This document shows, one piece after another, positions 1 through 8,329 of a stretch of DNA of 64,000 bases. Source of the stretch: Streptosporangium amethystogenes (lineage in GTDB: Bacteria > Actinomycetota > Actinomycetes > Streptosporangiales > Streptosporangiaceae). The translations under genes were made by a program, and so were the position numbers. Within the stretch, counting starts at the first letter, position 1. Each line of letters begins with the position of its first letter. The DNA lies in the NCBI RefSeq assembly GCF_000721075.1, contig NZ_JOEQ01000015.1, positions 186,001 through 250,000 of the forward strand, in the 5' to 3' direction. The notes beneath the pieces were generated by a model. That model was not told the DNA's origin, made no database searches, and was given only the letters and a program-made list of their open reading frames with translations.

Positions 1-653
1 TGGATGTGGTGATCCCGGATCTGGCCGCCGAACTCTCCGCCTACGGTGCGGTGGCCAGCGACCTGAACATCGGCGCGGAGCGCGGGCTCGTCCCCACACC
101 CGTGCCCGAGGCGGGTACCGCCGTCACCGCCGCGCTGGCGGAGCTGACCGAGCGGATCGAGGCCGGGCTGCCCGGCGCGGTGGACGACGTCGTGGCGGCG
201 TCCGGCAGGAGCCGGGTCCTGCACCGCAGCGTGGCACTGCGCTTCTACCGCCAGCAGCGCCGCATCGAGCTGCCGGTGTCCCTCCCGGTCGGCGCCGTGG
301 AACTCGCCAGGCTGGAGGCGGAATTCCGCGAGCGGTATGAGCGAATCGTCGGAGTGGGCGCCGCCTCGAAGGAGACACCGGTTGAGGTGGTGAGCGTTCG
401 GGTCGACCTCATGGTCGCGGTGCCGGTGCCGTCCCCGGTCGTCCGGGCGCCTGGCGTCGCCGAACCGGCCGGCACGCGGATGGCGTGGTTCGACGGCGTC
501 GGGCACCGCTGCGCCGTCTACGACTGGGGGCGACTGCCCGCCGATCTTGATATCAACGGACCGGCGTTCGTCGAGTCCGAGCAGACGACCGTGGTGCTGC
601 CGCCGCTGCGCACGGCGCGCATGGACACCAGTGGCCATCTCCACCTGGGCTGA
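1..653 (+). CDS. HyuA-like subunit (hydantoinase A / ketone carboxylase beta), 3' part
   Basis: The reading frame is open from the first base, so this is the C-terminal part (about 216 residues) of a HyuA/oxoprolinase A family protein that begins outside the window. The segment shows the family's C-terminal layout: a SDLNIG stretch near the start, a Tyr-rich middle region (RFYRQQRR) and a beta-rich end with DINGPAFVES. HyuA-type subunits carry the ASKHA ATPase fold and pair with HyuB. Known partners are hydantoinase, 5-oxoprolinase and acetone/acetophenone carboxylase. The next gene, a HyuB homologue, starts 15 bases downstream behind a Shine-Dalgarno sequence, so the two are one operon. The gamma-like tail on that partner makes a carboxylase reading more likely than hydantoin hydrolysis, but this is inference. 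Confidence 0.85.
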   Translation, partial: DVVIPDLAAELSAYGAVASDLNIGAERGLVPTPVPEAGTAVTAALAELTERIEAGLPGAVDDVVAASGRSRVLHRSVALRFYRQQRRIELPVSLPVGAVELARLEAEFRERYERIVGVGAASKETPVEVVSVRVDLMVAVPVPSPVVRAPGVAEPAGTRMAWFDGVGHRCAVYDWGRLPADLDINGPAFVESEQTTVVLPPLRTARMDTSGHLHLG

Positions 654-668
654 CAGGAAAGGATCGCG

Positions 669-2849
669 ATGATCGACGAGATCACCTTCGAAGTGCTCCG
701 GCACCGGCTCGACGCCATCAACGACGACGCCGCCCTGGTGCTGGCCCGGCTCTCCGGCTCCCAGCTGGCGGCCGAGGCCCGGGACCTGAACACCGTGATC
801 ATGGCGCCGGACGGGCGGGTCGTCTGCTGTGGCCGGTACGTGCTCGCCCAGGTTGTCTCGATGCACCTGGTCGTGCGCGACATCCTGGAGAACTACTCCG
901 ACAACCCGGGCTTCGGGCCCGGGGACCAGTTCATCACCAACGACCCGTACATCGGGACGCTACATCAGCCCGACGTCGTCGTGGTGGCGCCGATCTTCGT
1001 GGACGGTCGGCTCATGGGCTGGTGCGGCTCCACCGCGCACCAGCCCGACGTGGGCGGCCCCAACCCGGGTGGCATCACCTACGACGCCAGGTCCATCTTC
1101 GACGAGGCGGTGCCGATGCCGCCGGTGCGGATCGTCGAGGGCGGCCGGCTGCGCCGGGACATCGAACGGGAGTACCTGATCCGGTCCCGGACCGCGGAGT
1201 TGAACCGGCTGGACCTGCTCGGCCAGGTGGTGGCGAACCGCAGCGTCGTCGAGCAGGTGACCGGGCTGTGCGCCCAGTACGGGGCCGGCACCGTCGGCGC
1301 GGTGCTGGACCGCCTGCTGGAGCGGACCGAGGCGCTGTTGCGCGAGCGGCTGCGCGTACTGCCGGACGGGCGCTGGCGGCACGTGAGCTACGTGGAGTAC
1401 CGGCCCTACGGCAGTACTGCGGAAGAGCCCGAGACCGTCTACGCCGTCCGGCTGACCATGACCAAGCGGGACGACGACCTGGAACTGGACTTCACCGACA
1501 GCGACCCGCAGGCGCCCGGTGCCATCAACGCGGCCTACCCGGCGCTGGCCAACTTCGCCATCGGCAGTGTGCTGATCTACCTGTGCGGCGGGCTGCCCTG
1601 GGTGCCCGGTGGCGTGTGGCCGGTGGTGCGGATCCTCAGCCGGGAGGGCACGGTGGTGCACGCCCGGTGGCCCGCCGGCGTGGCGATGAGCACGGCCGCC
1701 ACCTGCCAGGCGATCCGGGTGTCGGTCAACGCCTGCGTCGTCCGGATGCTGGAGGTGGCCGAGGAGTTGGCGCCGCTGGTGATGGCCAGCTGCCAGGCCG
1801 CCGGCGGCGGTGGCGGGACGGTGCACGGCCTGCGCGCCGACGGCTCCGCCTACGCCACCATGACCCTGGACGAGATAAGTGGCGGCGGCGGGGCGACCTG
1901 GGCAGGCGATGGCGCCGACTCCTCGGGGTACACCACGTCACCCGGGGCGTCCTGCGTCAACGTGGAGGTCAACGAGGCGTACCTGCCGCTGCTGTACGAG
2001 CGGCGCGCGGAGCTGGCGGACACCGGCGGACCCGGGCGACACCGCGGCGGGGTCGGCACGCTGCACGCGCTGACCACACACGGTACCGAAACCCCGATGA
2101 CCATGATGTCGTTCGGGCAGGGGCTGCAGCATCCGCTCGCCACAGGTGTCTGCGGTGGGGGGTTCGGCGGGCAGAGCGTGATAGCGGTGCTGCCCCGAGC
2201 CGATCTGCCCGTGATGGAAGGCCCGCCGCCGGAGGAGGGCCGGCTCCTGCCGATGCCGGCGGCCAGGTTCCCGATCGGAGCGGGTGACGTGCTGGTCTCG
2301 GTGTCCCAGGGAGGCGGGGGACTCGGCGACCCGATCGAGCGCGAGCCGTCGGCGGTGCTGGACGACGTGCGGAACGGGCTGGTCTCGCCGGACGGAGCCC
2401 GCCGGGACTACGGCGTTGTCATCGTCGGCGACCTGGGAGAGCCGGCGGAGCCGCGGGTCGACGAGGCGGCCACCGCACGGCTGCGGGACGAGCGGCGGCG
2501 GGACAGGATCGGCCGGTCCCCGGTGCCCCCGGCGGCCGGCGGCCGCCGGGGGCGGCGGTTGTCGGCGGCGCTGGACCTGGTCCCCGCGGCGGAGGGAAGC
2601 CAGGAGCGGGACGGTGCCGTGGCCTGCGCACGGTGCGCCACCGCGCTGTGCGCCGCCCGCGAGAACGTGTACGAGCACCTGGTCGTTCGCGACGAGTCTC
2701 CCGCGGGCCGCAGCCCGCTCGGAGCCCTCTACCCCGGCGGTGAGCGCTTCGTGCTGCGGCACTTCCACTGCCCCGGGTGCGCCGCGCAGATCGACGTTCA
2801 GGTCTGCCGGGCCGGCGACCCGGTGCTCGCCGCGGTCGAGGTGCTCTGA
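669..2849 (+). CDS. HyuB-like subunit fused to acetone-carboxylase-gamma-like zinc domain
   Basis: A 726-residue protein. Residues 1 to about 590 are a HyuB/oxoprolinase B domain (start IDEITFEVLRHRL, then TNDPYIGTLHQPDV, and near the end VSVSQGGGGLGDPIER). After a basic, low-complexity linker (about 590-640) a C-terminal domain has paired cysteines, CARCATALC and HFHCPGCAAQ, which looks like the small zinc-binding gamma subunit of acetone and acetophenone carboxylases. In those enzymes alpha (HyuB-like), beta (HyuA-like) and gamma carry out ATP-dependent ketone carboxylation. The fusion therefore hints at a ketone or related carboxylase. An AGGAAAGGA ribosome-binding site precedes the ATG. 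The fusion is seen directly; the activity is inferred, and hydantoinase/oxoprolinase remains possible. Confidence 0.85.
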   Translation: MIDEITFEVLRHRLDAINDDAALVLARLSGSQLAAEARDLNTVIMAPDGRVVCCGRYVLAQVVSMHLVVRDILENYSDNPGFGPGDQFITNDPYIGTLHQPDVVVVAPIFVDGRLMGWCGSTAHQPDVGGPNPGGITYDARSIFDEAVPMPPVRIVEGGRLRRDIEREYLIRSRTAELNRLDLLGQVVANRSVVEQVTGLCAQYGAGTVGAVLDRLLERTEALLRERLRVLPDGRWRHVSYVEYRPYGSTAEEPETVYAVRLTMTKRDDDLELDFTDSDPQAPGAINAAYPALANFAIGSVLIYLCGGLPWVPGGVWPVVRILSREGTVVHARWPAGVAMSTAATCQAIRVSVNACVVRMLEVAEELAPLVMASCQAAGGGGGTVHGLRADGSAYATMTLDEISGGGGATWAGDGADSSGYTTSPGASCVNVEVNEAYLPLLYERRAELADTGGPGRHRGGVGTLHALTTHGTETPMTMMSFGQGLQHPLATGVCGGGFGGQSVIAVLPRADLPVMEGPPPEEGRLLPMPAARFPIGAGDVLVSVSQGGGGLGDPIEREPSAVLDDVRNGLVSPDGARRDYGVVIVGDLGEPAEPRVDEAATARLRDERRRDRIGRSPVPPAAGGRRGRRLSAALDLVPAAEGSQERDGAVACARCATALCAARENVYEHLVVRDESPAGRSPLGALYPGGERFVLRHFHCPGCAAQIDVQVCRAGDPVLAAVEVL

Positions 2850-3007
2850 GCCGTGGCCCGGCCGGCCAGGCGAGGCCGACCGGGCTACGGCCCGTCGCTA
2901 GCCCCGTTTTCCGCACACGCCACATCGTCGCAGGTCAGCAGCTATGTCTGATCCAGTGCCGTGGGTAATCACCCCAGGTCAACCGGGGTCACGTGCGAAA
3001 TACAGGA

Positions 3008-4234
3008 CTAGCCGAGCACGCCGGCCTCGCGGAGGGCGGTCAGTTCGCCGGCGCTCACGCCCAGTCCGCGGAGCACCTCGTCGGTGTGCTGTCCCGGCGT
3101 GGCGGCCGGCGCGGGCCTCGTCAGCTCCTCGTCCACCAGGTGCACCGGCAGCGGCAGCAGGTCGGCGCCGTACTCCTCGGCGGGCAGCCACGACGTCCGG
3201 GCGGCGAAGTGCGGGTCTTCGGGCAGTGTCGCGGGCGAGTTGACCGGGGCGATGGGCACGTCGGCGCGGAGGCCGATCTCAACCCAGGCCGCGGTGGAGC
3301 GGGTCAGGAAGACCTTGGTGAGTTCGCCACGCAGCTCGCGGTCACCGAGGGCATGGTCGGCGACCTCCCCGCCCTCCTGGTCACCGAGCAGGTCGGACCG
3401 GTCGATCGCCAGGCAGAACCGCTCCCAGAACTTACGCTCGGTCGCCATGAACAGCACGTGACCGTCCGTGCTGCGGTAGACCTGGTACCGCACACTGTCG
3501 CCCATCCCGGCCGTGCCGGGTCCCCGGCGCACGCCGCCGTCGGACGGGTTGCCGGTCACCTCGGTCTCGGGACGCAGGTGCGCCCGGTGTCCCTCGATGG
3601 TGAGCCAGTCCACCGCGGCGGCGCCCTCGCACTGCGCGATGTCGATCGCGCAGCCCTGCCCGGTTCGCCGGGCGCGCAGTGTCGCCGCCAGGATCGTCGC
3701 GGCGGCCAGCAGCGGTGTCACCCGGGTGCCGAGTGGCACGCTCAGCTCGGCCGAGGAGAAGCCCTCGTCGGTGGTGCCGAGCCGCAGCCCGCCGGCCCAT
3801 GCGTCGAACGCCAAGCCGTGTGCGGCGAGTTCGGTGTACGGCCCGGTCCTGCCGTAGCCGGACACCGTGCACCAGACCAGTGCGGGGTGCCGCTCGCGCA
3901 TCGTGGCGCTGCCGAGCCCGCGCCGGGTGAGGACTCCAGGGCGCATCCCCTCGATCACGATGTCGCTCGCCCCGATGACGCGCTCGGCCAGCCGTGCGCC
4001 TTCCGGCTTCTGGATGTCGATGGCGACGCTGCGCTTCCCCCGGCCGAGGTGGTGGTGCATGAGGGACACGCCATGCACGAAAGGCCAGCCGACCCGGCGG
4101 ATGTAGTCGCCCTCGCCGGGACGCTCCACCTTCACCACGTCGGCGCCCAGGTCGGCGAGGACGGTGCCGACACCACCCGCTTCCAGCAGGGCGAACTCCA
4201 CCACGCGAACACCCTCGAGCAACCGCACCGTCAC
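3008..4234 (-). CDS. Family III CoA-transferase (CaiB/BaiF type)
   Basis: A 408-residue CaiB/BaiF family CoA-transferase, close to the usual length. Family III enzymes move CoA between carboxylic acids through an aspartyl anhydride. The candidate nucleophile is Asp144 in GLAFDAWAGG, after the SGYGRTGPY segment. The N-terminus (LEGVRVVEFALLEAGG, then LGADVVKVE) is typical. I start it at the GTG at 4234 because AGGAG lies 5 bases upstream and the homologous part begins there; the frame stays open further upstream but that part looks non-coding. It is convergent with the HyuAB operon and divergent from the ABC importer at 4345, sharing a promoter region with it. It probably activates or recycles the acid handled by this island. 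Confidence 0.88.
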   Translation of the reverse strand: MTVRLLEGVRVVEFALLEAGGVGTVLADLGADVVKVERPGEGDYIRRVGWPFVHGVSLMHHHLGRGKRSVAIDIQKPEGARLAERVIGASDIVIEGMRPGVLTRRGLGSATMRERHPALVWCTVSGYGRTGPYTELAAHGLAFDAWAGGLRLGTTDEGFSSAELSVPLGTRVTPLLAAATILAATLRARRTGQGCAIDIAQCEGAAAVDWLTIEGHRAHLRPETEVTGNPSDGGVRRGPGTAGMGDSVRYQVYRSTDGHVLFMATERKFWERFCLAIDRSDLLGDQEGGEVADHALGDRELRGELTKVFLTRSTAAWVEIGLRADVPIAPVNSPATLPEDPHFAARTSWLPAEEYGADLLPLPVHLVDEELTRPAPAATPGQHTDEVLRGLGVSAGELTALREAGVLG

Positions 4235-4248
4235 GTTGACTCCTGATC

Positions 4249-4290
4249 GTTGACTTGTGCATCCAAGATTACTATCTTGTAAATAATAGC
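4249..4290 (+). promoter_or_regulatory. Divergent promoter with palindromic operator
   Basis: The gap between two divergent operons is AT-rich. A plus-strand promoter can be read as TTGACT at 4250-4255 and TATCTT at 4273-4278 (17-base spacer). A perfect inverted repeat, CAAGAT-TACT-ATCTTG (4264-4279), overlaps the -10 element and is placed like a repressor site. No regulator gene lies beside it. An AT-rich inverted repeat with a similar CTAAGAT half-site lies in front of the dehydrogenase operon at about 19.37 kb. Confidence 0.5.
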
Positions 4291-4344
4291 AATGTATCGG
4301 TATTAAGTCGCCTTTCGTCGCTGCCATACCTGTCAGGGAGAGAC

Positions 4345-5190
4345 ATGGATCACGCTGGCCATCCGGCTTCTCCGGGCGCCACCGACGGGGGACCGCCGGC
4401 GGCTCCGCGTATCACCGTTCGGGAGGTGACTCGATCCTTCGTGACGAACGGCCGCTCGGCCGTCCACGCTCTGGGGCCGCTCGACCTGTCCATCGGGGAC
4501 GCCGAGTTCCTCTGCGTGGTGGGGCCGTCCGGGTGCGGGAAGTCGACCCTGCTGAAAATCATCGCCGGCCTGCTCGCGCCCTCCTCGGGAGAGGTGGCGA
4601 TCGACGTGTCCGGCGATCATCGGATCCCGATCGCCATGGTCTTCCAGGACTACGGCATCTATCCCTGGAAGACGGTGCGGGCGAACGTGGAGCTCGGGCT
4701 CCGGCTCAGCGGCCGCCCACCCACTGAGCGGCGCGAGATCGCGGACGACTGGCTGTCCCGCCTTGGCCTGGCCGACTTCGCGGACGTCTATCCCGGAGCG
4801 CTCTCCGGCGGCATGCGCCAGCGGGTCTCCATCGCCCGCGCGCTCGCCATCGATCCCGAGGTCCTGCTCATGGACGAACCGTTCGCGGCACTCGACGCCC
4901 AGTTGCGTGAGGTGTTGCAGGAGGAACTGCTGACCATCTGGCAGGCCCGCCGGCGCACGGTGGTGTTCGTGACGCACAGCCTGGAGGAGGCGCTGCTGCT
5001 CGGCGACCGCGTCGTCGTGATGAGCGCGCGCCCCGGCAGGATCATCGCCGATATCACCGTGCCGTTCGAACGCCCTCGCTCCAGCGAGGTGCGTACCGAC
5101 CCCCTCTTCGCCAAGCTGCGCGGCGAGCTGTGGACGGGCCTGCATTCCGAGGTCGTCGCCCAGTTCGACGCGGGAAAGGACCGGCGATGA
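4345..5190 (+). CDS. ABC transporter ATPase, SsuB/TauB-like
   Basis: A 281-residue ABC ATPase of the nitrate/sulfonate/taurine importer group. It shows Walker A (GPSGCGKST), Q-loop (VFQDYGIYPW), signature (LSGGMRQR), Walker B (LLMDEPF) and H-loop (VTHS) in the right order. I start it at 4345, where AGGGAG lies 4 bases upstream; the longer frame to 4255 runs through the promoter. The stop overlaps the permease ATG by four bases, so the two are translationally coupled. The substrate cannot be told from sequence; relatives import alkanesulfonates, taurine, nitrate, thiamine precursors or aromatic acids. Confidence 0.9.
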   Translation: MDHAGHPASPGATDGGPPAAPRITVREVTRSFVTNGRSAVHALGPLDLSIGDAEFLCVVGPSGCGKSTLLKIIAGLLAPSSGEVAIDVSGDHRIPIAMVFQDYGIYPWKTVRANVELGLRLSGRPPTERREIADDWLSRLGLADFADVYPGALSGGMRQRVSIARALAIDPEVLLMDEPFAALDAQLREVLQEELLTIWQARRRTVVFVTHSLEEALLLGDRVVVMSARPGRIIADITVPFERPRSSEVRTDPLFAKLRGELWTGLHSEVVAQFDAGKDRR

Positions 5191-6026
5191 CCACTATGCT
5201 GATCCGCCGTCCCGGGGTGGCCGAGTTGCACCCGGTGCGCACCCGGCGCCGGTGGACCGTGACCAAGGTCGCGCTCGGCGTCTCCGTCCCGGTGCTGTTC
5301 GTACTGGCATGGCAGCTCAGTGCCGTGTTCGAGTGGGTCGACCCGTACCTCTATCCGCCGCCGAGCCGGCTCGGGCCGGCCCTCGTCACCCTGTGGGAGG
5401 AGGGCAAGCTGGTCGACGCGACCGTCACCAGCGTGCGCCGCATCATCCTCGGATACCTGCTGGGCGCCGGTGCCGGAGTGGTGGTCGGTTTCCTGATGGG
5501 CATGTCCCGGGCGCTGCGCGCGGCGCTCGAACCGTTCTCCTGGGCCTGGTACACGGTGCCCAAGTTGGCGCTGCTCCCGATCTTCCTGACCATCTTCGGC
5601 TTCGGCGACACCTCCGTGGTCGTCCTCATCGCGGTGACGGTGTACTTCTTCGTGTGGATCTCCGTCATGTCGGCGGTCATGGCGGTGCCGGCCGGCTACC
5701 GTGAGGCGGCCCTGATGCTGCGCGCCAACAGCTGGGAGATGTTCCGCCAAGTGCTGCTCCCGGCGGCGCTGCCGGAGATCTTCGTCGGCCTGCGGATCGC
5801 CGCGGGCGTCTCCGTCCTCATACTCGTCGGCATCGAGTTCGTGATCAGCGACCAGGGCCTCGGCTACCTCATCGAGCAGGGGCGGACCCTGCTGCTGCTG
5901 GAGCAGAGCTACGTCGGCATCCTGCTCGTCGCCCTTGTCGGTTACCTCTTCGCGCTCCTGGTGAAATTCATCGGGCGCCTGTTCATCCGGTGGACGGACG
6001 AGGACAACGCGATCATTCCTTCCTGA
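5187..6026 (+). CDS. ABC transporter permease, SsuC/TauC-like
   Basis: A 279-residue inner-membrane permease of the BPD_transp_1 fold with about six hydrophobic segments. The cytoplasmic EAA loop is visible (YREAALMLRANSWEMFRQVLLPAALPEI, partly quoted here by position about residues 170-197). The ATG sits inside ATGA with the ATPase stop. It works with the ATPase at 4345 and the lipoprotein at 6079 as a three-part importer. Confidence 0.9.
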   Translation: MTTMLIRRPGVAELHPVRTRRRWTVTKVALGVSVPVLFVLAWQLSAVFEWVDPYLYPPPSRLGPALVTLWEEGKLVDATVTSVRRIILGYLLGAGAGVVVGFLMGMSRALRAALEPFSWAWYTVPKLALLPIFLTIFGFGDTSVVVLIAVTVYFFVWISVMSAVMAVPAGYREAALMLRANSWEMFRQVLLPAALPEIFVGLRIAAGVSVLILVGIEFVISDQGLGYLIEQGRTLLLLEQSYVGILLVALVGYLFALLVKFIGRLFIRWTDEDNAIIPS

Positions 6027-6078
6027 CCGGTGACATCCCCTGCTCCCGACCTTCACCTGCCCTCTCACTGGAGGAACC

Positions 6079-7242
6079 ATGTCCAGATTCCGTGTCCTGG
6101 CCGCAGCGGTGGCAGCCGGAATACTGCTGATGTCGACGGCATGCGCCGGTGACGATGAACCGGCCCGGACCGGCGGCGACCTGGGGGCGGTGACGCCCGT
6201 CGCCGGCTGCGGGGCGGGCTCGTACATCGACCCGGCCGACCTGAGCCCGGGCCGCAAGATCGCGCGGTGCGAGCCGAACGCGCCCGCCGCGCAGCCGTTG
6301 AAGGAGCGCACCACCATCCGGATGACGGCGGCGTCGAGGTCGAGCAGCCTCGCGCCGCTCTTCGTCGGGATGGATCTCGGCGAGTTCGACAAGGAGAACT
6401 TGAAGATCGAGTTCTCGGTGCTGCCGTTCGCCGACGCGATGCCGCAACTGGCCGCGGGCCGGGTCGACATCTCCTACGGAGGCACCGAGGCCGGCCTGTT
6501 CAACGCGGTGAATCAGGGCATGGACATCAAGTGGGTGCTGGGCAACTTCGTGGAGCCGAAGGCATCCGACCTGTCGCAGCCGCAGACCGGGATGTGGGCC
6601 CGCAGGGACATCTTCGCCGATCCGCAGAACCCGCAGCTCAAGGAGCTCAAGGGGAAGACCCTCGGCTCCACCGTGGGCGCCGCTTCCGCCATCGCCTACC
6701 CGATGAACAAAGCGCTCACCCCGTCGGGCATCGCGTTGCACGACATGCAGATCAAGCAGCTTCCATCGGCGGACCTGATGACCGCGCTGGCCAACAAGGC
6801 CATCGACACCGCGTGGCTGCTCGATCCCTACTGGCTGACCGCCGCGGAGAGCCCGGACAAGTACGTGCTGGTGGGCGGCCAGTCGCCCGGTGAGCCGCTC
6901 GGCGGCTTCTACGCCGGCAAGTCGATGCTCAAGGAACGGCCGGAGGTGCTCCAGGCCTTCGTCCGCGCGTACATCCGCACCGTCAGCACCCACCTCGACG
7001 GCGACTACACCAAGGACGAGAAGGTCCTCGCCGCGCTCGTGGCCGGTACCCAGCAGCCCCGCGAGTCGCTGACCCGTACCCCCGCGATCACCTTCGATTG
7101 GGAGGTCCGCAAGGGTACGGGCGAGGAGGAGCAGAAGGTGTTCATCGCCTTCAAGACGGTGAGGTACGCCGAGGTCCTGCCCGAGGACCGCTACGTGGAC
7201 CGTTCGTTCTACGCCCGAGCCGTGGGACATGCCGACTCCTGA
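6079..7242 (+). CDS. ABC transporter substrate-binding lipoprotein, SsuA/NMT1-like
   Basis: A 387-residue periplasmic-binding-type lipoprotein. A signal peptide ends in a lipobox with Cys22 (MSTAC). The mature part has the NMT1/SsuA fold pattern: an N-terminal strand after about residue 75, GRVDISYGG near residue 130, and LKGKTLGSTVGAAS near residue 195. GGAGGA lies 5 bases before the ATG. It is the third gene of the importer operon and a hairpin follows it. The ligand is unknown. Confidence 0.9.
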   Translation: MSRFRVLAAAVAAGILLMSTACAGDDEPARTGGDLGAVTPVAGCGAGSYIDPADLSPGRKIARCEPNAPAAQPLKERTTIRMTAASRSSSLAPLFVGMDLGEFDKENLKIEFSVLPFADAMPQLAAGRVDISYGGTEAGLFNAVNQGMDIKWVLGNFVEPKASDLSQPQTGMWARRDIFADPQNPQLKELKGKTLGSTVGAASAIAYPMNKALTPSGIALHDMQIKQLPSADLMTALANKAIDTAWLLDPYWLTAAESPDKYVLVGGQSPGEPLGGFYAGKSMLKERPEVLQAFVRAYIRTVSTHLDGDYTKDEKVLAALVAGTQQPRESLTRTPAITFDWEVRKGTGEEEQKVFIAFKTVRYAEVLPEDRYVDRSFYARAVGHADS

Positions 7243-7257
7243 CCGACTCTGGGCCGA

Positions 7258-7290
7258 GCGGGGTGACGTTCACCTTCTGCCTCACCCCGC
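7258..7290 (+). terminator. Hairpin after the first ABC operon
   Basis: GCGGGGTGA (7258-7266) and TCACCCCGC (7282-7290) form a 9-bp perfect stem shortly after the lipoprotein stop. No clear T-run follows, as is common in actinomycetes. It separates the SsuBCA-like importer from the peptide-type importer. Confidence 0.5.
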
Positions 7291-7384
7291 CTGCCCGGTC
7301 ACCCACCTGTCTCCATCATGTTGACGATCAGGCCAGGCGCGGGACGGCCTGTCCCGTGCGCCGCTGGAACGAAAAGGACGGGCG

Positions 7385-8329
7385 ATGTGGCGGTTGATGG
7401 TGACCAGGCTGTGCATAGCCGTACCGATGCTGGTGCTCGTCTCGACGGCCACCTTCTTCCTCGGCATCCTGTCGCCGATCGATCCCGCCGAGTTTGTGCT
7501 CGGACCGGATCCGAGCCAGGAGCAGGTCGACCTGGTGCGAAAAGAGATGGGGCTGGACCGGCCTGTGCTGACCCAGTTCCAGGACTGGGCGTCCGGTGCC
7601 TTACACGGCGACCTGGGGCGCTCGCTGTTCACAGACGAACCGGTGGCACGGCTGCTCGTACAGGCGCTGCCGGTGACCTTGAGCCTGACCTTGGGAGGGT
7701 TGGTGGTCTCGCTTCTCGTCGGAATCCCCGCGGGTGTCTGGTCGGGGATCCGGGCGGGACGCGCCGGTGACAGGGTGGTGACCGGTCTGGTGACGATTGG
7801 CCAGGCCGTTCCGCACTTCTGGCTGGCGCTGCTGCTGATCCTCGCGTTCGCAGTGCACATCAAGATCTTTCCGGCGGTGGGTTATGTGTCGATTTCTCGC
7901 GGAACAGGACAGTGGCTGAACAGCATCGCGCTGCCCTCCATCGCGCTGGGAACGGCCGGTGGAGCGGTTCTCGCCCGGCAGACCCGTTCGGCCGTCATCG
8001 GTGTCCTCCAGCAGGAGTACATCAGGACCGCGCTGGCGCAGGGACTGCCGCGGCGACGTGTGGTGTTCAAGTTCGCCCTGAAGAACGCGGCCATCCCCAT
8101 CGTGACCGTGATCGCCTTCGAGGTCGCGGGTTTGTTCAGCGGCTCCATAGTCATCGAGCGGATGTTCTCGATGCAGGGCATCGGGTCGCTCACTGTCGAC
8201 GCCGTCCTCAGACGTGACCCCGACGTGATCCAGGGAGTCATCGTCGTCGCCGCCACCATCATGATCCTCATCCAGTTGGCGCTCGACCTGTCGTATGCAT
8301 GGCTGAATCCGAAGGTGCGTCCGATATGA
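7385..8329 (+). CDS. Peptide-type ABC importer permease 1 (DppB/OppB-like)
   Basis: A 314-residue permease of the DppB family with an N-terminal helix, an extracytoplasmic segment carrying the family's RKEMGLDRPVLTQF pattern, and five further hydrophobic segments. The EAA-like loop (EYIRTALAQGLPRRRV) lies near residue 220. An AAGGA sequence precedes the ATG. The stop overlaps the next start in ATGA. It heads a run of coupled genes (7385-15717) that ends with two CoA-metabolism enzymes. Confidence 0.92.
   Translation: MWRLMVTRLCIAVPMLVLVSTATFFLGILSPIDPAEFVLGPDPSQEQVDLVRKEMGLDRPVLTQFQDWASGALHGDLGRSLFTDEPVARLLVQALPVTLSLTLGGLVVSLLVGIPAGVWSGIRAGRAGDRVVTGLVTIGQAVPHFWLALLLILAFAVHIKIFPAVGYVSISRGTGQWLNSIALPSIALGTAGGAVLARQTRSAVIGVLQQEYIRTALAQGLPRRRVVFKFALKNAAIPIVTVIAFEVAGLFSGSIVIERMFSMQGIGSLTVDAVLRRDPDVIQGVIVVAATIMILIQLALDLSYAWLNPKVRPI

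Noticed and set aside
960..1826. Long minus-strand open frame inside the HyuB gene
   Set aside because: It mirrors codon bias of the plus-strand gene, is His/Gln/Gly-rich with no domain, and lies wholly within a well-supported gene.
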